DNA from: Trichuris trichiura
Lineage: Eukaryota > Nematoda > Enoplea > Trichinellida > Trichuridae
Length of the DNA: 64,000 nucleotides
Assembly: GCA_037903355.1 (NCBI GenBank)
Contig: JBAJFE010000011.1
Location: 2,365,001 to 2,429,000, forward strand
Reading direction: 5' to 3'
A program made the translations under genes and the position numbers. Positions within the stretch are counted from its first letter, which is position 1; the number at the start of each line of letters is the position of its first letter. Shown here in pieces: positions 11,836 to 24,488 of this stretch. The notes beneath the pieces are model-generated. The model searched no databases, was not told the origin of the DNA, and was given only the letters and a program-made list of their open reading frames with translations.

Positions 11836-13954
11836 TCAGCGCTTATGAACAAAAATGTTTACATCTTTTCCGGTGGAACTTAATGACCACCAAGTTTGAA
11901 CGCGAAAGAGGTCTGTGATCATATATGGGATATCGATTTTGCATTTCACGGACCTGATTGGATTTTCAGGTGTCGATTCGAGTAATTCTTTACCATTTGC
12001 CTCCATTTTGGCGTCGAATGCTGAAAAGGAAATCTTGTATTTCGAAACGATCCACAGATGATGTCTCTTTACTGAATGGAATCCCATACAAGTAGTAGCT
12101 TTCTCCTTGGTCTGTGTCAATACCGATTCGAAAGAGTTCGCTGTCGAAACATATATAAAAGGTCACATCGCCCGAAGCAACTGATGTTTCATCTGGTTGG
12201 AATGTGCGCTCTTCGTATTCGAAATTAGTCGACCCTCGGTCTTCGCCTCTCTTTAAACAGGTAAGCGAAACATAAACATTTTTTCCCTGTTCCTGGTTAG
12301 CGTAATAGCTAAATCTAACCGAATCCGTAACTGGCCATTTGACATAAGTTCCCAATGGCAGCACTTCGTCTGGCTCCTGATAAGCTGATAGGGAAACGTT
12401 TGAAACTGAAACATATTGAGTATACGTTTGGTTATTCGCATCACATAACGAAATGGTTTTTACTACAACTTATGTTCATCCAACAACCGGGTTTCATTAG
12501 TTCGCACAAACTGGGGAAAAAAATTGAAGTGTCGCAGTCTGTTCGGTTTTCAATTGGTTTTAGCTGGCACACTGGTTTGTTAGACTTTTGTCTCACGCAA
12601 TACTGACTCGGTTGGCATTGTTGCAAAGCGAATTCTTCATGGCCATCATGATAACCTGCAATACGCATAGTATAGTGTAGTCACTAGCATTTTGCGTTCA
12701 TTTGTTGAACGTGTTTGTAGCGCCAAGTTGAGTTTTTAATATTTTGCATTTTTAATCATTGTGAATTCAGAAAACGTTACAATTATTATTCCTTTTGGGA
12801 AACATTCCCTCTCTTTGTTTCGAAGACGAGAAAGTCGCTGAGAGCTAGTATGAGGGCCCAAGTCTCTGTGACGATTTTGAAAATTATTAGTATTGTACGA
12901 AGTGTATAATACCCACTATGCTCATTTCTCATCAAAATTGGGACCAATATGGAAATATAGGACAGTTCGACGCCGTACTATACCAATAGCGTGCTTCAAT
13001 ACGAAGAAACGGGGAGATGTAATTGTGTGAGCGTTAGCAAACTTAACTAGTTGTGCACGTTGGCTTCGCACTTTATCTGTAAGGTTGGTTCTGGCCATTT
13101 TTAATTCCCTACTTTGCTTCGGTGTACGACATTTATTCTCAGTTTTCTGCGTCCCATGCATAACAAGTTTTCATCTGGCTGACGTGACGAAATTATTTTT
13201 TCTAATGGGCTATTCAACGTAATCAACAGCGCACATTTTTCTTTCCACTTAAGTATAGGAATACTTACATGGTCCTTCCAAGTCGTCCATTGTCAGCGCT
13301 AGTTCATGGCTTACAGTTCCACCCGTTGACTTTTCAAAATGACACTCTACGGACTTTGGATAGTCTTCAGGATCCAACCATGCTTCCATCCAAGTGACGT
13401 TTTCGCCATTCCAAAGCGTCGTTGTAATGAAATCTGGCGGATGGTCGGTATCTCTGAGTTGTATTCCTGCTTTCCGGTAACTTTTCACCGCGTACACGCA
13501 CACGCAAATTACAAGACCAAGCGTGTCAAAGAAGGGAACCTCGTGACCAAACATGTCAGCGAAAATGTGACCCACCGCATAATCTGACCCATTCTTCATC
13601 ATCTTATTTGCCGGGCAAGAACCCATTGGCCCTAAAAATTTACTTATCGATATTATTTTTTTTGTTATGCTAAAGCAGAAACGCTGAGGACAAGGTGCAA
13701 CCTATTCCGTAGACTAAGCTGTCAAAAATTTGAATTTTTGCAAGACGAGCTGCTTTCGAAACGATGAACGCACTCGTTAAAAAAATCCCGAGTATTTAGT
13801 TTGTAATTTTCTGAAGGTAATTGTTTTTTAAAAATAAAGGCAAAATCTGAAGTAGAATTGCGGTTCTAACCGAGAAACCTGAGATGCACTTACGACGGCC
13901 CACGTCCTGCTTTGCACCTTTTGCTATACATGGGTTGACGGTGTTATCAGACAT
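11836..13954 (-). CDS. Unrecognised type II-like membrane protein with extracellular Cys-rich and beta-sandwich-like part
   Basis: Five exons: 13954-13894, 13631-13269, 12655-12512, 12405-12073, 12020-11836; 361 aa, every intron phase 1. After about 50 residues comes one hydrophobic helix (FFDTLGLVICVCVYAV) followed by basic residues, then a long soluble region with N-glycosylation sequons (NVT, NRT, NVS), a Cys-rich stretch (CQPSQYCVRQKSNKPVCQL) and a C-terminal part of alternating beta-like segments (VKWPVTDSVRFSYYA, VTFYICFDSELFRIGI). That last part loosely recalls a galectin-like sandwich, including an EERTFQP stretch, but I cannot claim homology. Exon 3 could end at a different GT; the choice made keeps phase and uses GTTTGT. 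No function is assigned. Confidence 0.6.
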
Positions 13955-14811
13955 TTTCGATTGTCTTTGATGCAGTTATTATGCTCGCGTTGACTGTACT
14001 CAGAAATTATTGGTCGGACAGCTTCGTTCTCTTTGCGCGCGCCTTTGTGATTCGCAGGTATATTTATGAAAATTTTGCTTACTGTATTTTGCTACCTGAA
14101 TACTGAATATTTCACTTTCAGCTATCCGTAGCTTACTGCGCGCTTAGTACAAAAACTCTTGAAAGTAAGCTGTGAATTGCATAAAGTCTTTCCAATTGTT
14201 CGTCCTAACGTTTTGCGCACCGTTAAGGAAAACTCAAAAAACGCAGATTGTGTTTTTTCCGACGTTCGTACAAATTCAGGTGGTTCGCTAACCTTAAAAA
14301 CTTAGTTATACGTTATTTTGCTTTCCTGTATTGATTGCATTATTTCATAAAAACCGATATACCACCAATCTTTGCTACACCGGTGTTGAGAAGGTAGATT
14401 AATGAAACGAACATCGATTCTTTGATCGACCATCCCACTCTAACGTTGCTAACTGATTGTTTGCCTTTCATTGCTTCGGTTAATTTAGGAAACTTGAAAA
14501 ATTGTTTCCTTCAGGCCAGTGGCCGCAAGGTAATTATTAATAATAGCTGCAGATAAATTGAGTTTAAGGATTTTCCTTTTCGGAGCAAACTTTACTGTAG
14601 TTCAAGATATTCGAACGAAGTGTAGTCAAGCAATTTTGTAGTACAATCCATCTCGGCTTTGAATTAAGAGCTCATAAATACTGGTTGCTATAAATTTTGC
14701 TGCATGAATTCAGAGTTTGCCCACGCAAGGCAAGTTGTTCCGGCGATCAGTACAGCATTGTAGCATTCTTTGTTTTCACGAAATAACTGACAATGAAATA
14801 TGCGCATGCGC
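13955..14811. other. Intergenic
   Basis: No supported exon. An ORF at 14688-14891 (-) overlaps the last module of the cysteine-rich gene in another frame and is most likely 3' UTR. Confidence 0.45.
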
Positions 14812-17357
14812 TTACGAGACTCTGTCCCAGCAGATATTTCTGTAGCAGTTATGCCCTTTGGGGCAATCGCCGTTCGTAGCGCATGATCCATCGACAGGCC
14901 TCAGTGTAATGCAATGCTTATCTTCACAGATGCTGTATTCGTCGCAATCGTCATCATTGCGACACAAGTGTCGTGCTGAAATAGGAAGCTTTAATCTGTA
15001 CTAAGAAGTCATACTTTGCTTCTACTTGACAGCTTCCAACAAATGTTGTGCCTGCACATTTCCTTTGTCTTGCATTGCTCGTCGCCTTCTTCAAAGCCGC
15101 AATCGGTTCCGCTAGGTTCAGCCGTTCTGCAAAAACCATTGTAACATATGTCTTGGCCAGAACATTCTCGATGCTCTTTGCAGGTTGCTGAAATTGGTAT
15201 GTGAGAAAACAATTCGCCCTATCGACTTGTCGTAAAGACGTACGTAATCTTGACCAGCATACCCCGAAACGGCAACCGGCATTCATTAAATCGCAGTCGC
15301 GATCGTCGTGACATAAATGCTTAGTCGGCCGACCCAAATGGCAAGTAGACTCGCGGCAGACGGAGTAGTCTCCGCAGTCGTTATGCCTTGTGCAAGATGT
15401 GACTAGGAATGGAAATTGAGTTGGACTTCGAAATTTTTTGGAAAACAGTTGAAAACTCGCCGGCAATACCTTTTAATCTCCAGCACAAATTCAATTTGCA
15501 TCGATCTGTACTTTTGCACTCCAAATCTGTAGTGCACATGTCGCTGGTAGATTCCGGAACTACGCATACTCCTTTGTGGCATAACTTCTCTGCGTCGCAA
15601 TGGTCATGCATTGCGCATCTTCCTTCGACGATCGGTTTTTCTAAAGACAGGTAAGTTTTTTCGTTTCGGTTACTTTGGTTGTCGCATACCTTCGTACTCC
15701 CAGCAAATGTTAAACTTGCAACCGCCATTCGAGCATTCGCTGTCCTTTAAACATTCCATTTGTGTGGGTATTGCCTGGCGACATCTTTTGCGTTGGCACA
15801 ACATGTCTTCGTCGCAATCCTCGTGGGCGACGCATTTTGTTCCTAGCGTTCCTAAGATGTTGAAGTAACAATTTTTAGCGATTGTGGTACGCTTGAATTT
15901 AACAGATTTGATTTTTTAAATTTATGACTTATGTAGAGGTCGTCTGCTTTCTTTAATCTTTTTTTAACGTAGCATCATTCCTGATCGCTGAGTGTATGCT
16001 CACCAGTTATCTTGACGCAATAATTTCTTCTGCAGATTTCATTGTTTTCGCAAGATCTGTCAGTGACGCATTTTCGGTCAGTTGGAAAACCCGTCATGCA
16101 TCTGTCCTCTATGCACACGTCATAGTCGTAGCAGTCGTCATGAGTCGTACAGAACCTTTGGTTATCTATGAACAGTTTATGCTGTTGCTTAAGGATGAAA
16201 ATGTTTGCTTACCCACTGGCTTCCAACATTGATTTCGTTTGCATGCCTGCCTAGGTGGGCAATTGTCGTCCGTAAGACATCTTTCCTCTGTGGGCTCAGC
16301 CATAGTGCACATGTCGTCCATGCAAATTTCCTTGATAGCGCAATCTTCGTGACCATTGCATTGTTGTCGTTCTGGTGATAAAAAAGATGGCTTTTAAGCA
16401 ATTCGCATTTGGTCTTACCAGTTTACCAAGAAGTGACCAGCATTCCTTTTCCTTGCATCTCTGTTTTCCTTTGCAGTCTTTATTTTTTTGACAAGGATAT
16501 CCCGTTGCTTTGCCTTCTCTGCAAGTTTCGTCGTAGCAAAACATGGATGGATGGCAGTCGTCGTGTTTTGCGCATCGGGCGATACTTTTCGATCTCCAAC
16601 AATTTCCTTGGACGCACTCTTCCCCCACATGGCATCCAACGTTGTCTACACAACGTCTGCCAGTTCCTTCCCCTTGGACGCATCTGCTACGAAGGCATAT
16701 TGAGTTTCCAGTGCAGTCGCGATAGGAGCTGCAGCTTTTCACTGTAACTGCAAACAAGTTGTGTATATTATATTAGAAGCTTTCAATATATAGCAGGCTA
16801 AAAAATATTAAATAGTATACCTTGTTTTCGCGATGAGGGCACCCAGCATATCTTTCCTCGACATGCCTCTTTCGCGTCGCAGTCCTGTTGAGCCGAACAG
16901 ATCCGATGCGTTGGTTCAGCGTCAATGCAATAGCCACGATCGCATAGCTCTTGCAGTTGGCAGTCCTTATGTGCTTTGCAATAACGCCGCGATGCTAAGT
17001 AAAAAGTGCTTCGTTAGTTTTTTCCGCGGTTAAATAAGAGGATTGAACTTTACTTTCCTCCTCCCAGCATCTGTTCAATTTGCAGCCTTGATTTTTTGGA
17101 CATCCTTGATCGCTGAGGCATTGTGTTTTGGTTGGTCGAGCATCGGCGCACTTCCCTTGAAGGCATATCTCTTGTCCAATGCAGTCACCATGGCGTTTGC
17201 ACGTATTAGCCTCACCAGCAGTTCCTAATTTTTAAAAAAAAAATCTATTTCGCACGAAGAAGAGAGTGCAATGTAAAAGCAGTTAATTACCAGCTATAAG
17301 CAGAGGGAAGTAGAAAGAAAAGAGCATTGGTGGAAGCATCGCTGACAGTTTGTGCAT
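14812..17357 (-). CDS. Secreted tandem eight-cysteine-module protein A (11 modules)
   Basis: Eleven exons: 17357-17291, 17224-17054, 16994-16821, 16747-16427, 16371-16213, 16165-16004, 15851-15690, 15640-15470, 15402-15244, 15187-15026, 14975-14812; 623 aa. Exon 1 encodes only a signal peptide (MHKLSAMLPPMLFSFYFPLL). Each later exon encodes one module of about 54 residues, except exon 4, which holds two. The module is C-x5-C-x5-C-x4-C, a 9-12 residue linker, then C-x5-C-x5-C-x4-C, usually ending CW. All introns are phase 1, so exons can be duplicated without breaking the frame. The pattern resembles EB-module or Dickkopf N-terminal cysteine-rich repeats, which is a family-level guess. No membrane helix follows, so the protein should be secreted. 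The exon-6 module ends C-V-K rather than CW. The end is set by TAA at 14814-14812; a GTAAGC overlapping it could splice on to a further exon. Confidence 0.8.
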
Positions 17358-20066
17358 TGCCTTGCTAGTACTGATTGATGCCAGGCAAAGCGCAGCTGAG
17401 CAAACTTCGTTCGCAGCGTATCCACCGCTTCTATCGCGTTCTCTTGTCTTGGCCAAGTACATCTTGTGCCATTTTGTACGAAAGTGGACTCAGCTGTTCA
17501 TTTCCATCCTATCGTAGGGAAGAGATTCTTACTTTGTTCTTACAAAAACCTCAGGATGACTTTGCCCACGTTTTCCCATTTTAGCTCTCGTTCGAAATTT
17601 CTTTTCTGACAATCTTTTATATGCTCTTTGTTTGATGCTTACTTTCCTACCAGCAGCGGACATAAAAGGTTGTACTGATAGGCTGGTAAGCTTGAGGTCG
17701 TAAAGCTTTGGAGAATATGAACTTATGTACATCTTATTAATGGCATATCAATTACGCTGCATGATAGAGTGTGCAGGCTGTTGTACAGCCGGTTGGCGTG
17801 TAAAGTAGTATGAAAGAATTAATGGCGACGCTATTCAATGTTTTAGCTTGACCATGTCAACACACAACAGTCTGACAATTGAGCCAATTGAGTCTTGCGT
17901 GCGTTTAATTGCTGATATGCGCTAACATTATGCTATTGAGTTTGTATTGCGTTTTAGCTTACGAGAATGCAGCTCACAAAATCGACCCAAATTTTTTTTC
18001 GTATTGCATCTTTTCTGTAAAGCAAATAATAAGCATGTCGTCTTCTCTTATTGTTTGTAAAATTGTAAACTTGTTTAACCGAATTAAAAGCTGTTTCCAT
18101 CGCGCATTTAAATTAATGCTACGGAAGCTTTTTAACGCCGTACCGCTTTTATTAAAGCTATTTAACAGGTGCTATTTACTTTTTGTGACGAATCATCTCG
18201 CGGTGAACACAGTGCTGTATTTACTTCTTGTCATAACGGGTAGAGTTGGTCGTTTTACCGTCTGAAAGCAAGAAATTTTTTAACGCACGTATAGGCTGTG
18301 AAAACTGAAATCAAGATCAACACGTTTATTATGAAAAGGTTTTAAGCTTCGAAATCCGTATTGGTCGTCTCGAATGCTTTAGCTGTTTAATCATCGTATA
18401 CCAAACGGGTCAGTGATGACTTCAACTGCAGAAACTGAACATCCCTTTAAAGTGTTTCTTAAATTTGTTGTCCTGTCAACAGGAGCTGTGCTTAGTGGTA
18501 TTAATAATAAAATTAAAAACAGTGCGGTTTAGCGCAAGTAGGTTCAGCCGTCTTTCTTCTGTGCTTGAGGATTGTGAGCTGACGGCTATCTGAAAGTCAA
18601 AGGGAATACATTGAACTCTTTTTCAGCCAATCATGATGAACGGTCTTTTTTGGTCGGATACAGTAAATTAGTTTCGCCAACAAGCTATACTTTTCAAATT
18701 GAAACCTTCTTAAACAGTTTAGAGTTACTGCGCTATGCCGGACTGAGGTTGTCTGTTAAAAGCGTCTGCTTAGCTTTCTCAGTCCGCTTTTCTTCGCTTC
18801 TCTGTTCGCGTACGTCTTTTAGACTGGTGAACTGACGCGAAAGCATAATTGTGCCAACTGTGGACTAGCACGAGGGACGGGCCGGTGTACGAAACCCTGA
18901 TTAGGAGGGGTTTTACCTCAGTTTGTAGTTTCATTCTTGTAGTATTAATAGAAGTGTCACCCACTTTGCCACTGCGATGTAACGATGAATGAAATGGTTC
19001 GGTTAACCGGGTCTGCCGGCGCATCTGCCGCAAACCAAAGTGCGCGCACGTATATTCTGCTAGCAAGGCAAACAATGCGCAATCCGATTTCTCTTATTTG
19101 TACAAATCGGTTTGCTGCTGCAGATGGCAATACTGACAACTGGAATACCGTAATAAATAATCCCCTACCGCTGACACGGTTATCGCTCGTCGGCTGGCTA
19201 CTCGGCACCTTCATTCAAATATTTGAAAATTCGTTACTACTTTTCCCATGATTGCTCTTCTGAACTTTGCTGTGCTAGTTTTATGGCCAACGGCGACAGT
19301 GTGCCACTCGTCGGGTAACAATTTCAGTCGATTTTTGAAAAAATTTACATTGCTTAGTCGTCGCTCTATCTCTGTATCTTTCTTTAGTCTGCGATAAGAA
19401 AAAAAGTTGTACTTTCTTTCTCTGTTCACGCAGTTCTTCCTTTTTTGGCTTCTTTTCAGTACCGTCATCTGCACTAACGTATTCTCACTTTTTTCGCGCA
19501 ACGGACGTTGCTTTCTTTTCAGCTATTGCGTACGTGTTGAAAGCCAAGCAAGTAATAAACAACGATGACTCATTCATTTGATTGAACTGGATAAGTAATA
19601 TAATGGGAACATAACTTTTTGTGACCAAGGAATGTAGAACTGACCTCGCAGATGTCCATCAGAAAGAGTTTGCACCCAATATAATCCTATTCTTACTTGG
19701 TTTCGAAAGCTGTAGGTGCTAACATTCGGAATTTCATATGCTGCGACTTTAGAGGGATTAAGCATATCGCCAATCGGTGAAATGCCCTACTGACAGACGA
19801 ATTGATATGCAATGTTTCGAATATGTAAATCATATTCCGTAAAACGATAAATTTCATATTCTCTTCATATCTTAATATGCTTGGCATCGGGAGAAGATGA
19901 AGTGAATCTTCATGTGAAATATTGTATACTTTTTCGAATTAGTGCCACTAAGTTTAAGTGTTTGTTTTCGTTTGGCTAATTTTTGTTGTTGCGTCAAGCT
20001 ACCTTTAAGGATATGTAGATCGACACCGCACAAGTGGGCGAACAATTCTTTTTTTAGTCTTCCATT

Positions 20067-20070
<4 letters not shown>
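17358..20070. other. Intergenic region between the two divergent cysteine-module genes
   Basis: About 2.7 kb between the signal-peptide exon of gene A and the start region of gene B. ORFs here (for example 17909-18265 + and 19211-19501 -) are AT-rich and lack splice support. The region should contain both promoters. Confidence 0.5.

Positions 20071-20131
<61 letters not shown>
20071..20131. repeat. (ATT)n microsatellite
   Basis: About 20 uninterrupted trinucleotide repeats lie directly upstream of the first exon of cysteine-module gene B. They create a spurious poly-Tyr reading frame. Confidence 0.97.
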
Positions 20132-20136
<5 letters not shown>

Positions 20137-20144
20137 TTATATTT

Positions 20145-23100
20145 TTGCTTTCTTATATCTGTGCTTTTATCTTTTCATATGCAGTATGTTATGCCGGCAG
20201 TGTTGTGTTTGCTTATTTCTGCATTGCTGCATGTTTAGAAATTGGAGCGGTTTGCGCGAAAACTGAAAATTGTGGCGATCAGATGGTTTGTGCTAACAAA
20301 TATTGTATGCCCGCTGAGCCTGTGGGAACAGCCTGCACATCACATGCACAATGTGCTATGAGCGAAGCTTGCCGTTACGCGATTTGCTGGAAAGTCTACT
20401 GTAAAATGTTCCTTTGTTGCCCAACGGAGTTGTAGATAAATTTGAACTCTTTCCGCAGATATGAAGTGCGCGCGGGATGCTGAATGCCCGAAGCCATTGC
20501 TCTGTCGATTTGGGTACTGCGACATTGGCAAAGGCAACGTGAACTTATTTTTCTCGTTGACCACTTTCAGCGTGCCGATTTTTCAGATTCTGAATGCCAG
20601 AAGAGCAACGACTGCGCGGACCAGAAAATTTGCTTGCGCAACAAATGTATTCTTGGCATTCCAACCACTACGCGTTGCAACAGCGACTCAGACTGCAGCA
20701 AAGACATGGCTTGTAAACACGGCATATGTTGGTCTGCCAAAGGTATGCATGAGTGTAAAACGTTCACCCGTACACCACAAGATACCATAGCTTACATTTT
20801 CCTTTGTATTTCTAAAGGTATTTTCTATCTTTAGCTCGTGACAACGGGCAGTGCAAAGTAATGTTTTCCTTGTTTTTCAAGGACGCCTTTTTTTTAGCTC
20901 AGCAGCTTTGAATGCTATCTAAACTGAAGGCGGGCTGATTTTCAGATGATCAAAATTGCAAAAAGCACTCGGACTGTAAAGACCAGCATGTTTGCTTTGA
21001 TGGTCGTTGCAGTCCAGGTGAACCAACAACTACGAGATGCGAGTCTGATAGGCAATGTGCCAAAGGCGAAGGTTGTGTTCATGGAATTTGTTGGCGAGTT
21101 GCCGCTTTGGGTATTGTCGACTATACTCTATATCGATGACATTATTCTGTATATTCAGGCAAAACATGCAAAACTCATTACGATTGTGGCGATATGATGT
21201 TCTGCGTGTCTCAACACTGCAGAATCGGAGTGGCCACTTCGAAGGCATGTATGGGACACAAAAACTGTCTTTCAAACGAGGCTTGCAAGCACGGTATATG
21301 CTGGAAGTTGGAAACGATTGGTGAGTAGAAGTAATATGTATCAATAAGATTAAATGTTTTCGCTTTCTCTTTAATGTCTTTATGCATAAGTCTTTATGCG
21401 TGATTGATTTTCATAGTTTCCTGTGCGAACGTGGTAACATTTAATTATACAGGCGTTAAATTTCGATTCAAACATGTCCCTTCTGTAATCAGTTCATTCT
21501 ATTGAGGCTTTGGCGCTTTAGTTTCCTTAGTATCAGGAATTTGGATAGCTATTCTCGTATTTACAATAATGTGCTGTTCGTAGAGATAAGTCACTGAGAG
21601 GAAGCCTCACCGTGGCACGAATTCATGAAGCTTTTTAAATTAGATCAGTTTTGAAAGCTTCATGTATTTGTCTCTATGAATATTTATCTTATCAGTTCCT
21701 TATCATTCTTGCTGCTCGCCTGCTCATTGATATTTCAAATTCAGCAGTCGAACCTATTAGGAATATACGCTTTGATAGCGTTTTCAACGTAGTCCTTCAG
21801 TTTGCTTTGCGAGTGTCCAAGGCCGGCTAGGTAGCAGTTTTGATTTTGTGCCCTGTCTTGTTGAACGCCATTTTCTACAAAGAACAATCTGCTGTTCAGG
21901 AAATACGTGCTCCAATCATAGAGAATGTGGTGACCAATCTCTGTGCTTGAACGGTCGTTGTAAGGTGGCAGTTCCAACGTACGAATCTTGCGAAAATAGC
22001 GGACAATGCAGTGGCAGCGCAGTGTGTCGATTTGGAATCTGCTGGAAAGAAGCAAACCCTGGTAAGCGTGAAGCATTTTCAGTTGACCAAAGATGGTTCG
22101 ATGCATTTTCACGCCGTGGCCACCGTCAGGGAGTCTGTTAGGTTGATTTCGTTTATAGAAATGCGAGACTCCTGTAATAATCACCAGGACTGCGTTGATT
22201 CTTTCATATGTTGGGAAAAGAGGTGCAAAGAAGGATGGCCATCCAATCGACGTTGTAACGGTGACGGACAGTGCTATATGAATGAGGTTTGCCACCGGTC
22301 GATTTGTTGGAGACGAAAAGACGGTGAGTATTTCCTATTGTAATTACTATATTACTTGCATAAATATGCGATACGCTTTGCTTAGTCTTTAATACTTTAT
22401 TGATTGAACTACAACGTCGCTGAATGTGATTTAAGCTTTGATATTTTGGTAAAGACAAAACTATGCAGTCGTAAACGTATTTAAAATTTACCGGCAGCAT
22501 ATCTTGTCACGGAAATGCTTAGGCTCAGGACAATCTTTTTAAATCTAGGTTTTTCATTATACTCCCACTAGTTCTATCAATGGCATTTTTGGACCTACAG
22601 TTAACCCCTTTTCAATATTATCATAATTTAAAACATATTTCAAAGTAGGAGTTAAGCAATTCTTCCTTCCTTCTGATTTGCTATGGTTAACAGTTCGATT
22701 GTTGTGGAACTGATCAAGCTAGCAGCTACTGTTAACCATAAATAATGGTACAAACACTTAAGCTTTAGCCAGCATAGTTTTATGAACCAACGTTTACGCA
22801 CTCACAGTTATAAGTTGTCAATTTGACGTATTGTCGCTGCAGATGGTAATAGCTATCAAAGTAGATAAGTATTGATGATTCCAACATTGGGACTTTGTCA
22901 CATCTGTCCATCTCTGCAACTTCGTCTACGCGGATTAAAGATGTTGCAAGTGGCTTCCTAAGCCGTAAGGTTGAAAAGGAAAAGTAACTATTAAAAGGTG
23001 CTTATGCAAATTACTGCATTATGAAAGCAGAAGAGGAGATTTTAAAAGTTCAAAAGAGCGCGTCTGCTCGCCAATCGTTTCCGACTTCCAGCGTATACCG

Positions 23101-24488
23101 TGTTTGCAAGTTTCGTTTGGAGAACAGTTTTTGTGTCCCATATTTCAAATTTCCCACTCAATATTGACAGACACATCAAACAGGCGAAATCCGTGAACCG
23201 AAGATCAACCATGAAAGTTCAAGAGAAAGACAATTTACTGGAATGGATAAGGGGCAGATGGGCGACGGGCAATGCAATGTAATGTTTTCCGTGTTTTCCA
23301 AGAACACCTTTTTTTCAGCTTAGCAGCTTTGAATGCTATCTAAACTAAAGGCGGGCTGCTTTTCAGATGAGCTGAATTGCAAAATGCACTCAGATTGTAA
23401 AGATCAGCATGTTTGCTTTGACGGTCGTTGCAGTCCGGGTGAACCAACAACTAAGAGATGCGATTCTGACAGGCAATGTGCCAACGGTGAAGGTTGTGTT
23501 CGTGGAATCTGTTGGAGAGTCGTTGCTTCGGGTATTGTCGACTACACTCTGTGTCGAAGACATTATTCTGCATATTCAGGCCAAACATGCAAAACCCATT
23601 ACGATTGTGGCGATATGATGTTTTGCGTGTCTCAACACTGCATAATCGGAGTGGCCACTTCGAAGGCATGTATGGGACACAAGAACTGTCTTTCAAGCGA
23701 GGCTTGCAAGCACGGTATATGCTGGATGTTGGAAACGATTGGTGAGTAGTAGTATGTATCAATAAGATAAAATGTTTTCACATTTTCATAATTTTTTCAG
23801 CTGCTCTTTTCACTGTTGCGCAATCCCGATAGTCGTTTCTTCTTTATGCGTGATTGATTTTCATAGTTTCCTGTGCCAACGTAGTAACATTTAATTATAC
23901 AGGCGTTAAATTTCGGTTTGAACATGTCTTTTTTGTGATCAATTCTTTCTATGGACGCTTTGCTGAATTAGTTTCTTATTCACTTCCTTTTACAATGTGC
24001 TGTTCGTGGAGAGAGGTCACTGAGAGGAAGCTTCGCTGTAGCATGATCTGAAACTTTTTAAATGGAAAGCTAATGTATAAATGCATATATATACTTACCT
24101 CAGAAGAAAAAACTATGGCGTTATTTCGGGTAATCAAAAATTCTGACAGTTGAGGTATGAATAATCAATATTTCATCACGCTAATTTTCCCAACGAAGAG
24201 ACAGACTGAAACCTAATGAATCCTATACTAGCTATCTATGCAAGGTCTTCACATATAATATGCATAAATCCTCCTTTGCTGCAATAGATGGAATGATTAA
24301 TGCATTTAAAGAAGTTTTATTCAGAGGATAAGTCGTCTGAATGCAAAGAGCATCTCGACTGTCGTGGACAAAAGCTGTGCTTCGAGAACAAATGCAAAAA
24401 CGCGCAACTCGTGCAGAAGCTTTGTACCAACGACAATGATTGCGGTTTCAAACAAGGCTGCAAGTACGGAACTTGTTGGGCCGTTTGA
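20145..24488 (+). CDS. Secreted tandem eight-cysteine-module protein B (9 modules plus a half module)
   Basis: Ten exons: about 20145-20400, 20459-20533, 20587-20742, 20946-21110, 21159-21320, 21900-22061, 22159-22323, 23367-23531, 23580-23741, 24325-24488. All introns are phase 1 and each exon carries one module of the same eight-cysteine type as gene A (for example CKTHYDCGDMMFC ... CKHGICW). Exon 2 carries only the first four cysteines. The start is unresolved: the module frame is open and hydrophobic upstream (a signal-peptide-like stretch at about 20145-20235) but has no ATG, while the ATG at 20180 opens a different frame that stops at once. Intron 2 (20534-20586) must begin with GC to keep phase. 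Exons 8 and 9 are recent copies of exons 4 and 5. The intron 22324-23366 is unusually long, so two adjacent genes are possible. The predicted product is extracellular; its function is unknown. Confidence 0.75.
20844..21640 (+). repeat. Intragenic duplication, copy 1 (exons 4-5 of gene B)
   Basis: This approximately 0.8-kb stretch, including the intron between the two exons and much of the following intron, is repeated at 23264-24063. Exons are roughly 90% identical by eye, and intron blocks around 21410-21470 and 23860-23920 are also nearly identical. Confidence 0.9.
23264..24063 (+). repeat. Intragenic duplication, copy 2 (exons 8-9 of gene B)
   Basis: Direct repeat of 20844-21640, about 2.4 kb downstream. 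Copy 2 has an insertion or replaced segment at about 23785-23845 within the intron. Both copies keep open frames, all eight cysteines and working splice sites. Confidence 0.9.

Noticed and set aside
19942..20238. 98-codon ORF with a poly-Tyr run
   Set aside because: It is the translation of the (ATT)n microsatellite and has no ATG or domain.
21741..22295. 184-codon minus-strand ORF
   Set aside because: It is antisense to module exons 6-7 of cysteine gene B, whose cysteine pattern and splice sites explain the sequence.
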